A stretch of 64,000 nt of DNA from Epiperipatus broadwayi (taxonomy: Eukaryota; Onychophora; Udeonychophora; Euonychophora; Peripatidae). How positions within the stretch are numbered: the first letter of the stretch is position 1; every line of letters starts with the position of its first letter. The translations under genes and the position numbers were made by a program. Shown here piece by piece: positions 50,501-62,500 of this stretch. The DNA is taken from positions 3,900,714-3,964,713 of the forward strand of contig JAQFVV010012506.1 of NCBI GenBank assembly GCA_028023455.1, given 5' to 3'. Below the pieces are notes generated by a model. That model made no database searches. It worked only from the letters and a program-made list of their open reading frames with translations, and was not told the origin of the DNA.

Positions 50501-53500
50501 AAACACAAATTACTATTTGAACACACACCAAATTTCGGCAATCCAATTTTACAAAAACAGTAATACTATTTAAAAAAAAACAACACAAATTAGTATTTAA
50601 ACACACACCAAAAAAGACCCTCTTGTCAATAAAAATTAAAAAAAAAACAACAACTATTATTATACCATCGTCAAAAATATTATTTGGGGAAAATAATTCA
50701 GAAACAAAAGAAAGTAAACTTTGTAAACAAACAAACAAACAAACAAAAAAAAAGTCAATATTAATAGAGAATCGCTGACCCGGAAATGTTAAATTAATGT
50801 GTTTTTGATTAGAAATCGCACCTCTAGCGACTGACACGAAGGATCAGATGACAACCAAGTATACAAATCCAAACTATTATGTCTATTGAAACAATCAGTA
50901 AAAATTTCATAACAGAATATTTATGGTTAAAATGCTATTTTAAAATTGGATTTTTGGTGTGATTAGTAATATCATAAGCATTAAGACTATATTAAGGATG
51001 ACTGGAAGCATTTTTTTATTGATTGAATTATTGTTTCTACTTTTTTCAACCATTACAAGAGTTTGCAGCAAGCAATAAAAAAGTCTATTAAACAGACTGC
51101 ATGGGTACATTGTACTTGCGGATTGTTTAAACATTTGAAAGAATGGGAGGGGGGATTAATTTAATTGCATGGTGTAAACATTATTTCTAAAAAAAAACAT
51201 GGTATTTTCCAAGATCTAGTATGACTTACCCATTCAATTATTAAGTCTTTGTTAATTATCTTGAATAATAGGTGAAAAAATTATTTTTTCATTGTTATCT
51301 CTCCATGAGTAACAATTTAATATTCTTTTATAATTAATTCTACATAGAATCTAAGAAATTTTTGATGCACATGGTTATCTTACACTATACTTAAAAGATA
51401 TTACTAATGATATTTTATCCTGATTCTGTGTGTATGTATATATAACTTTTATATTTATTTGTTTTATTGTATATATGGCTTTTATGTTGATTTGTTTTTT
51501 TTTCCAATTATTGGTTAAATAGATGAATGTTAAGATTGATTAAATAAATTAGTCTTCTGGCTGTTAATTATTCAAGTTTACACTAATTGATAGAACTGGA
51601 CTAAGAGAAATATATTTGTTACATAATATTAGATAAGCTGGAGTCATGTGTTCTTAGTTTTACAATGAAGAGACTATCAAAAGATTGTTGAAAGACACTT
51701 TTTTAATATTAAAATAATTATTGTTAAATAACTTAGTTTTCTTTTTTTTTTTTAAATTTATATATAAAAAAAATAGTCTAAATCAGCAGCATCATAAATG
51801 TTTAGTTTATCTTTTTTTTTTTTTTCTATTATTAGTTTAAAGTTTCACCTGAGACAAGTGCAATAATTACAAATGATGGCATAGGAATTAATCCTGCTCA
51901 AAATGCTGGTAAGGTGATTATTTATTTTCTTTTACATACATATACTTGATTTAAGGTAATGTTTGTAATGAATAATTTTATATGTAAAGAAAATATTGTA
52001 ATTATATATTAGTTTTAATATTGTTCCACTTATCAGTGTAATCTTGATATTCTGATTGTTATTGTATTATCATCTGGAGAGTTTTTTATAGTAATGAATT
52101 GAAAAGTATTTGTTTTTATTTTCATTAGAAGAAACAGCAAATTTGTTTACAAAAATGTATTTGAAAATAATTATTTATTGACAAGATTAGAAAGTGACTA
52201 TTATTATTTTCGAAGGGTAATATTATGAGATTTGAATAAAAATGAATTTATTTTCTCAAAAGTACTTTTATTTTTTTTGTTTGTTTGGTTAGACTTATTA
52301 TTATTAATGCTAGGTTGTGATTTTAAAACAAAAAAATATTTCTATTAGTTTAATTATAGAAATATGCTCTAATTTTTCCATGTAAAATTTATGTGTTGAA
52401 AAGAGGCAAAAAATTCAGATCAATATTATCCAGAATTTAACTGACATTCATTGAGAAATTTAAGATTTTTATTTCCTAAATGTTTTAATAAACCTTTTAA
52501 TTATAGAAACATTATGGTATAAAATATAACAATGGAACATTTATTAAACATTTTCTGGTTCTTATTGGCTTTTGGGAAAATGTTTTTAAAATATATTAAA
52601 TTGCAAAATTTTTATTTCTTAATTATATTAAAAACATTTCAATATTTTGTTATAAAAATATACTGCTTCTGAAGGAGAATATTTTTTGGTTCTAGTAAAC
52701 TATTAACTGTGCAGCCTTTGGTGGCGCTGTTTCTGTGTAAAAACACAGAATTATACCGCTTTTGCTGCCAAACCTACGGCTAATATACGGGTGATCATTA
52801 ATATACGAGTAGATCGTATGTAGTGGTTATAATACGCGTCCAATTCTTCCGCGTTCAATAACACTATGTCTACTAACAATACTATGATCGTATAGTTTGT
52901 GGTTGATTTCATTGCGGGTTGAATTCCTATGCATATTGACAGAATTTGTATTGTCGCTAGAATTTAAGATGAGAGTGTGAGCATTGGCATTTTTTTCAAG
53001 TGTTTATTTGTTGATGTTTATAATTTTCTGTATTTCCCAACTGAAAGATTTTTGCGTACTAGTAATTTTCAGCGTATTATTGATATTTGTCAAAAAAAAT
53101 TTTTTTGGCTAATTTTGGCTTTTTTGGAGGTCAAAAAAGACAAAATAAAATTTCTCAAGCTCTCTGTCAGACGATTGGAGTTATTTGCGGAAAAATACCA
53201 TTTCTGACGTGACTCGGACTAGAGTTGAAAAAGAACAAAATGTCTACCACGTTATTATATTTGTGGGATGTCCCAAACAGAAAGTGAGGCAGTTGCGTTT
53301 TTGCAAGCCCAAAACAGCCTGCCATTCGTTACAGTTGATTTAGTTCAGTCATATGTGGTTAATAAATTTATTTTCTGGAAAGAATTTGTGTTTTGTTTGC
53401 GATTATTTTTATCTGTAAATCATGTAATTAACACCCAGAATGACAGTGTTAAAAAGGGGCGGCGTAGTTTGTTGGACATATCTCTTGATTGATTGATTTT

Positions 53501-56500
53501 TTTTAAAAACAAAAAACAAAAAATACTTCTTTTGACATACCTATTCGTTCCGTTTAGAAGCAAAAAGAGGTTTTTTGTTGTTGTTTTAAATCAATAAACA
53601 GCACGTTAAGTAGATTTTAAAAATGAACCCGAGCTTAATTTTTGTTGTTAAAAAAGAATAAAAATACCGGATGTTTTATTTGTTGTGAAAACAAAAAATC
53701 TTTAACAAACTTGTACGACTCTTAAATAAATAAATCCTACAGAATGTAACAAAAACGGTTAACATACATATTTTTTGTGTTAAAAAAACAATACCGCGAT
53801 TGACTTTTTGGTTTTTGTTTTGGACGTTTTATTTGTTATTATTAAAAAAAGCAAAAAAAAATCAAAACCCGCCGACACAAAAAAAAAAACCCCGTATTTA
53901 TAAATCTAAGAGAAAAAAGAAGTCCCATTTTATTTATTATTATTAAAAAAAACAAAAAAATCAAAACCCCATTTTATTTATTATTAAAAAAAACAAAAAA
54001 AATCAAAACACGCCGACCAAAAAAAAAACCCTGTATTTATAAATGTAAGATAAAATACCAAACAATTCTTTTCGTTTATAAGCAAATACGGACATCTGAG
54101 GCAGAGTTTGTCGGACAGGTTTGAATTTTTTGTTGCTAAATCAATCAACAGCAAACCCCCTTATTTTTAACATAATTCAAAAAGAAAGTGTCGATTCTAA
54201 TTTTAAATAACAACAACAAAAAAAAAAGAAAGTCGTATGTAAAGCAAATTGTGTATATTTGAGATATTCCAAAAAAAAGTTAAAACTGTCCCTTATTACT
54301 TTGAAATGTATCGAATCCAAAACAAAAAAAATAAAAGACGTCTGTAAAAAAGAAACAGTAGATTTAGAATGGAAATCCCCCCAAATAAAGGCATATGTCA
54401 AAAATTATGTACTTTTGAGATCCAAAAAAAAAGGTCAAAGTTTCCTTTATAGTTTTAAATTTATCAAATGAAAACCAAAAAAATAATTATGTCCAAAACA
54501 AACAACAACAATATATTAAATATTAAAAAAAATAAATAATTATGTGCAAAAAAAACAACAACAATATATTAAATATTAAAAAAAAAAATTACAGCCGTAT
54601 GTCAAAATACGATCTATTAGATAAAAAAATCTAGCAGCCCGGTAATGTTATAATGTTCTGTTTTTAACTAGAAACAGCGCCACCAAAGGCTGCACAGTTA
54701 ATAGTTTACTAGAACTTATTTTTTTATAATATTATATTTTTACTCAATCATCAATAGATTTATAATTGCTTTATTGGAGGAGAGGGTATGGAAGATTAAA
54801 ATGAAACAATGAAAAATATTTTTAAAATTAGCAGAAATATGCAAAACATTTGTAATTAACATTTTAACTGTATTCACTTCCTTTTCCTTTTTGTCAATTT
54901 CGCATTCATCATTATACTTTCTAAATTTATTTTTATTGCAATGCTAATTAAAAAGCAGTAAACTATAAAATTGTCACTATTAATATCAGTCTTTGTTGTA
55001 CAATCTATAAGAGATTTGCATCAGTGACTTAAACTGTTATAATAATTTTTTTTTTTAATCAATCATTTAGTTATTATATAGTGGTAGATTTTGGAAATCT
55101 AAATTAGTATGTTTTTTTAAATTGTTTTAAAAACTAGTTACAACCCATGTATCACTAGGATCTATAAATTTATTTTAAAAATTGTTTTAATATTTAAAAG
55201 AATTTTATGAATTGTAGTTACAATAGTTTTTAAAATAATAATGTATTGAAATGCTATAAAAAATTATATATATTATACCTAACCCTTTACACGTCGTCTC
55301 GTAAATTTTATAAAAACATTATTTATATAAAAATCAATAAAATGTTTAATGTTTATAATGACGACTCGATCAGAACTTTGTACCTCCCTCTTACACAAAA
55401 TCCTATCACGGGGCTGTCGGTACCTCGGGTAGAGTAATCAATATCATTTGCAAACATTTGCCAATAACATTAACACTCGTTTACTAGATTACATATTAGC
55501 CAATCAAACCTTTTATTTATTTAAAGGAAAAAATCCAATGGGCGCCAGCCGACCTTTGTCGACAAGTCTGCTTGACCAATACGATCTAGTACCCGCTCCC
55601 GCTAGCTCAGCTACAACAATCAATTAAATATAATCCGCCTACCTAAAAAAAAAATCAATTTATGAATCTTTCTCTGCGCTAAATTTCTCGCTTTCTCTTT
55701 TTCTTTTATTTAATTATTTAATTTAAATCTAATTTAAGTAATCACTAACCCATGAAGTCTCCATTTACGCTATTACACTTCGTTTGGTCTTATAATATAA
55801 TTAATTACACTTTCGTTCAAGTTCAGATAATATTTAATACAATCAAAATTTCATATTATAAATACATAAAAAAAATAATTATACACACAATCACAATAAA
55901 ATCTCTGGGTAATGGAGCTAAAGACAACTAATAATTATTGTTCGTACCATAAAGTTCAGAGTTTATTATTCCATTTATTATTACGGCTTTTAATTAGTGA
56001 ATTAGAAATTGAAATAAACATTACTTAGCTTTCTCCCTTATGCACGGTTCCGAGCGTTGCTTCTGATAGTATTTCATTCGGTCAGTTAGCGCTAACTCTT
56101 TGCACTCCTTTTCCCGATGTCGTTGGGATCCTGTGGGCTCCACGTGGACACTCCGTCTCCTTCTTGTTTTACGCGACCATGATCGACATTTGAACTGTTG
56201 GCTGTTGGTATTACGGGAAGGATTCGGCCGGCTGTTCACACGATGGGTTTAACAGTGCAGCATTATGTTTAACTTGAGACGTATATTAATATTCAATGCT
56301 CTCGATCTATAAAAATAATTTTAATAATAATACAATAGAAAATTCGCCCTTTTATATTTTACGGTCCTTATCTTGCGGATTCAATCTACAATACGTAACT
56401 AATCCTCTGGTGTTTCAGTTACGGTCCGTGCTGACTTTCTGGTGTTTGCATTGGTCATTTAATTTCTTTGTACTCTCTGCTAGAGTTATTTCAATTTCTT

Positions 56501-59500
56501 TATTCCAATTTCTTTGTTAGAGTTATTTCAATTTCTTTGTTAAAGTTATTTTCAATTTCTTTGTTAGAGTTATTTCAACTTCTTTGTTTGAATTATTTCA
56601 ATTTCTTTGTTAAAGTTATTTTCACTAACTAGCCGTTTAATGGAAATTTCTTATGTTCGTCATTAGCTCCCATTGTTCACTACATTCCTTTGATTACATA
56701 TATTTTTCCCCTTTTTTTTTTTTTTTATTATAATTATAAGACAAAACGAATTCCACCTTGTTTTTTTTTTTTTTCTTAAAGCAATCTTAAATCAAATTTT
56801 AGTTCTTTAGGTTTTATTTAAATACGATTCAAAATTATATCTTATAAAACTGTCTAATTTATGCTTTTAACGATAAACCTGTCTATGAGAAAAAAAAATC
56901 CTTTTATTCTTATTTTACCCTACAAGACCTTTTATTTTTATTAAATATTTACACAAATCGTTTATCAATTTATATTTTTTTTCAAAATTATGTGTAACTC
57001 CGTAGAAAGCACACTCCTTCCTGATGTATCTCGGTACATTTCTCTGTCCCCCCTTTTTGAAACTAAAATATCAATCTGAAGGTTTTAGTTTCAACATTTA
57101 ACTTTATTCTTACTATACATTCCCCTTGATTTATTTTGATGGAAGTTCGTCCTCTCTTATTCTCGTGTAACCGTGTTACTCGTTAAGTTTGCGGTCCCGT
57201 TATACCTATTTATTCATCTTTTTTTTTTTTTATTTATTTACGCTCGATCAGGTGGTTCTCCCTTCTTGCCATGTGGGTCGTTGTACCCATCCCATCTCCT
57301 ATATCGATCTGGAGGTTCCCTAGCTAGATTGCCATAATCAATCTGTGTTAGAAATTCCGCCATTTCCTCCACTGACCATCCGTCTTTAATTAACATTAGT
57401 TGTTGTATGTTTGGCGGCATATTGCGTAGTGTTCTGATTATCTGACCATCTGACATAGGGAATGCCATCAATGCCTTAAGTTTTGACACTTGTCGGTAAA
57501 AGAATTTCGCATACGTCTCTCCCCGCGCACTTGAATATCTCTCGTGGGATATCTTATACAGGATTCCGTCTTGCCTAGCCTCATTCCAAAATGCCCTTAA
57601 CATAGCCCGTCTGTATTCTCCGAAGGTCTGCGGTTTCTCGTCCAAGGTGTGCCGCCAATCACATGCCGTCTCTTGGAGGTAACTACTGGCCACCGCAATC
57701 TTGTCCTCTTCCGGTAAACTTTTACTATGGAACATATTATTCAGGCTTTCTAAGTGTTTCAGCGGGTTTTCTCCTACCTCCGCTTTGAATACCGCAATGG
57801 CAAACTGCTTCTCCATAAATCTACTCGTCTGTTCACTGTGTCTACTCTCAATCTTAAACTCCTCATACTTCTGTTCTACCTGTCTTATTTTCTGCCCTGT
57901 GTCCCCCACTATGTCTTTACATATCTCCTTTACTTTAGTTTTGATATTCTTGGCGGTCTCTATTTCATTCTCTAAGTTCCCTAATTCCTGGCTACTTATT
58001 AAGTCTTGACATATCTCTTCCATGCGTACTATTCTCTCTTCTAGCTGGCTTTTCCCTATACTGCTTGACTCTTCCCTCGCTTCTATATTTTCTTTTAATT
58101 CTAACATTTCGTACCTTTCTTCTTCTACACCCTTTTTCATTACTCCTATCACTTCCTCGTATGCGTCCATTCTTGCTGTCAATTCCTGTTTCATTTCTCT
58201 CATCTCTGTCCTAAGTTCATTTATTTCCTGCTTCATTTCTTGTTGATTTTGTTTGATGTCTTTACGTATCTCTTCCATCATGTTCATCAAAATTTGGAAT
58301 GCGCTTCCTTCCACTATTTGCGGATTTTTAAAAAAAATCGGGCTTACTTCTGGCGTTGCCCTCCCGTCGTTTCCACTTTCGTCCATTTTTTTCTTTTTAA
58401 TAATAATAATAAACTTACGTACGTACAACCAAAACCTAACCTTCCCAGTTCCCCCCTTTTTTTTTTCATACTAAAATTCCCCGGAGTGTCCCTATGCCTC
58501 CACGTCTTATATAATTGCAAAATCACCTTTACAGTTGCGCTGCTTATACCGTTTTCTAATCCTACTATCACGCTCCCTCCCGCTTCTTTTTACTAGCTAT
58601 CACTTCTGTCACTCATACACGACTCTGGCCACACCGCTTAAGACGTCCAGTCATGACTCACCTCGGTTCTGCCATTCAAAACGTTTAGTTTCGTTCCACG
58701 TTGATGCGCCATTTATACCTCGCCCTTTACACGTCGTCTCGTAAATTTTATAAAAACATTATATAAAATCAATAAAATGTTTAATGTTTATAATGACGAC
58801 TCGATCAGAACTTTGTACCTCCCTCTTACACAAAATCCTATCACGGGGCTGTCGGTACCTCGGGTAGAGTAATCAATATCATTTGCAAACATTTGCCAAT
58901 AACATTAACACTCGTTTACTAGATTACATATTAGCCAATCAAACCTTTTATTTATTTAAAGGAAAAAATCCAATGGGCGCCAGCCGACCTTTGTCGACAA
59001 GTCTGCTTGACCAATACGATCTAGTACCCGCTCCCGCTAGCTCAGCTACAACAATCAATTAAATATAATCCGCCTACCTAAAAAAAATCAATTTATGAAT
59101 CTTTCTCTGCGCTAAATTTCTCGCTTTCTCTTTTTCTTTTATTTAATTATTTAATTTAAATCTAATTTAAGTAATCACTAACCCATGAAGTCTCCATTTA
59201 CGCTATTACACTTCGTTTGGTCTTATAATATAATTAATTACACTTTCGTTCAAGTTCAGATAATATTTAATACAATCAAAATTTCATATTATAAATACAT
59301 AAAAAAAATAATTATACACACAATCACAATAAAATCTCTGGGTAATGGAGCTAAAGACAACTAATAATTATTGTTCGTACCATAAAGTTCAGAGTTTATT
59401 ATTCCATTTATTATTACGGCTTTTAATTAGTGAATTAGAAATTGAAATAAACATTACCTAGCTTTCTCCCTTATGCACGGTTCCGAGCGTTGCTTCTGAT

Positions 59501-62500
59501 AGTATTTCATTCGGTCAGTTAGCGCTAACTCTTTGCACTCCTTTTCCCGATGTCGTTGGGATCCTGTGGGCTCCACGTGGACACTCCGTCTCCTTCTTGT
59601 TTTACGCGACCATGATCGGCATTTGAACTGTTGGCTGTTGGTATTGCGGGAAGGATTCGGCCGGCTGTTCACATGATGGGTTTAACAGTGCAGCATTATG
59701 TTTAACTTGAGACGTATATTAATATTCAATGCTCTCGATCTATAAAAATAATTTTAATAATAATACAATAGAAAATTCGCCCTTTTATATTTTACGGTCC
59801 TTATCTTGCGGATTCAATCTACAATACGTAACTAATCCTCTGGTGTTTCAGTTACGGTCCGTGCTGACTTTCTGGTGTTTGCATTGGTCATTTAATTTCT
59901 TTGTACTCTCTGCTAGTTATTTCAATTTCTTTATTCCAATTTCTTTGTTAGAGTTATTTCAATTTCTTTGTTAAAGTTATTTTCAATTTCTTTGTTAGAG
60001 TTATTTTAATTTCTTTGTTAGAATTATTTCAATTTCTTTGTTAAAGTTATTTTCACTAACTAGCCGTTTAATGGAAATTTCTTATGTTCGTCATTAGCTC
60101 CCATTGTTCACTACATTCCTTTGATTACATATATTTTTCCCTTTTTTTTTTTTTTTATTATAATTATAAGACAAAACGAATTCCACCTTGTTTTTTTTTT
60201 TTTTTTCTTAAAGCAATCTTAAATCAAATTTTAGTTCTTTAGGTTTTATTTAAATACGATTCAAAATTATATCTTATAAAACTGTCTAATTTATGCTTTT
60301 AACGATAAACCTGTCTATGAGAAAAAAAAATCCTTTTATTCTTATTTTACCCTACAAGACCTTTTATTTTTATTAAATATTTACACAAATCGTTTATCAA
60401 TTTATATTTTTTTTCAAAATTATGTGTAACTCCGTAGAAAGCACACTCCTTCCTGATGTATCTCGGTACAATATAGTATATAATATTTTTCAAACATTAT
60501 TTAAAGTTTTTATATTTACATTAATGTTTGAATTCCTGTGAAGACTTCAAACATAGAAATCATTTATTAACAGGATGTAATAACTCTGAACAAATAGAAT
60601 AAGCATATTATTAATATTATTTAAAATGTTATAGTTAATTTAAAGTTGTTTTAAAAACAACATAATTTTATTAAAAAAAAAAAAAGTTTCAACAGGTGCA
60701 CAATCCAGCTAGCATTTTTTCACAAAATACTAGAAAACTTTCAAAATTTTATAATTAAAAAAAAAGGTTATTAAATTCTTGTTTTTTAGGCATTTTAAAA
60801 AGTAATTTAAAATCTTATATATATGTTAAAAAAGTTATTTTTGAAGTGATAAATAGTATGGTAGTCCAACTTGCATTCATTTTTTTAAGTTATTTAAATG
60901 AAATTATTTTTTTATAATAAATTTCATGTTTATTGATTTTCTTAATACTTGGTTAAGTTTTTTTTTTTTGCATCTAGTTTTAATGCTATATATGTTTAAA
61001 AAATTTTTTTTGAGAAACGGTAACTTTTTAAAATAAAGTAATACATCATCTATTCTGATAATTAAATAAAGTTTTGGAACATATCTGCTTTGTTAAGAAG
61101 CAGAAATAGATTCTTTAACAAGAAATTAAAGAGGTTTAAAAGAAAATAACTAAAACAATGAATATTCATTAGACATTATGACATTGCAATTATGAATAAT
61201 TCCATAAAAGTAATTATGGAAGGACTGTTCATCATTTGGACTGTTTATCATTTTTCTAGTAAATGGTCCAGTTATGAGTAACTGCACCATTGCTAAATAG
61301 ACAGATTGATTTTGGTGATTATCCATCAATTCAGAGCACTAATTAATAGGTTTTGAAAGCAGAGAATATTATAAATTCTTAATCAAGTCTGCCATTGATA
61401 TTGACCATGATGACATATATCATAAATATTTAAATAAAAAATTAAATTTTTTTTTTTAAGAATTGTAAACGATTTATATTGAAGTGTGATACAACAAGGA
61501 GAACATTTAGAAGCAGTACAAGAGAACCTATATGTATTACTAAAAAAAAAAAAGAGAACTATTTTTGAGATTATACAAGAGTTAAAGCTAACACAAGGAA
61601 ATTGAAAGATTGTCATAATATTGTTGATGTTAGTTAAAAAAAGTGCAATCTTTAACTTCTATCACAGAAGCATTCTGATGCAGAATAGAAAATACTAAAT
61701 GACAAAAAGTCTTTAGGCAAGACTTTAATTCTGGATTTAGAAACAATTGAAGCGTCAGATGGAAAATTTATATCTGATAGAAGAAATATTCTAGTAGAAA
61801 ATTTTTATCAAGAATTTTTTCTTTAATGAGGAGCTAAGCAAGAGGGGGCATTACTAAATGATTATAGAACAAATGATAGAAAAATAGGACGGTTACAATA
61901 CTAGATTTTAAATATATATATATAAATTTGGTGTATTTGTCAGATGTGAAAGGAGTGATAACTAAATAATTCATATCACAAATAAGTAGGGCAGTATAGG
62001 AAATAAAATAAGTGCATTGAGAAACTAAAACAAACAGTAAATACTATTTCAATAATATTTTTGAATTCTGTCTAATAACTGTGAAAGTTTCTAAAAAGAT
62101 TGATTGAATAACAACAAATCATTTTTATTACATCAAGGCATTATTTTCTTTGTGTTCTTCTCATTTAGGAATATACTTTGTTTTTATCATAGTATCTTTA
62201 GTATTGGCATATTTATAAATGTGTGTGTATATATATATAATATTTATGGATTAATTGAAGATTTTCATGGACAATTTTTATATATTTAGCTAGATAAACA
62301 TCAGCTATGATGCATATAATGGTCAAATATCCATTGTAAAAATTATTTATCCACATTGTTGTTATACATATATAATATAATAATCTAAATAAGAATGAAA
62401 CAAACAACTAATTATAATTATAATTATCAAACTGTATTTTATCTCTTATCGAGACCATTTCAAGATAGTTTTATACACCACAGTGCGATGCAATATGGCT

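Larger units (their letters stand above)
48124..50864 (+). mobile_element. Merlin-type DNA transposon M2 (transposase truncated)
   Basis: Element 48132-50856 (2,725 bp) with an exact 8-bp target duplication aagtatac (48124-48131, 50857-50864). Inverted ends of about 55 bp: ggttgtcatcctgatccttc at left, ggttgtcatctgatccttcg (reverse complement) at right, both continuing into gctagagg. The interior has an N-terminal transposase fragment (48712-49054) followed by a long array of imperfect repeats and no catalytic domain. Coding fragment, GG ends and 8-bp duplication fit the Merlin superfamily. Confidence 0.85.
55273..57038 (-). repeat. 3' LTR of the Gag-only element (1,766 bp)
   Basis: Near-identical to 58713-60470. 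In element orientation it begins TGTACCGAGATACATCAGG and ends aggtataa, so the 5' end has the usual TG but the 3' end is AA, not CA. Contains a tandem block and a 72-codon open frame described separately. Confidence 0.9.
55268..60475 (-). mobile_element. Complete Gag-only LTR retrotransposon
   Basis: Element 55273-60470 (5.2 kb) on the minus strand with candidate 5-bp target duplication atata (55268-55272, 60471-60475). In element order: 5' LTR 60470-58713, primer-binding site 58711-58694, Gag 58386-57238, polypurine tract 57058-57039, 3' LTR 57038-55273. Only about 180 bp separate the Gag stop from the polypurine tract, so there is no space for pol, and no pol fragment is seen. LTRs differ at about eight bases plus small indels over 1.76 kb, so it is recent. 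It lies antisense in UFM1 intron 4. It needs reverse transcriptase and integrase in trans. Confidence 0.88.

Noticed and set aside
49100-50640. CRISPR-like array
   Set aside because: Units are imperfect, spacing drifts and inter-unit sequence is itself repeated; it lies inside a eukaryotic DNA transposon.
50304-50837. 177-codon minus-strand ORF
   Set aside because: It spans the tandem array of transposon M2; poly-T and repeat units translate into hydrophobic repeats. A repeat artefact.
56296-56520. ORFs antisense to the Gag-only LTR (also 59729-59974)
   Set aside because: They are antisense frames over the LTR and its minisatellite, without protein-like features.
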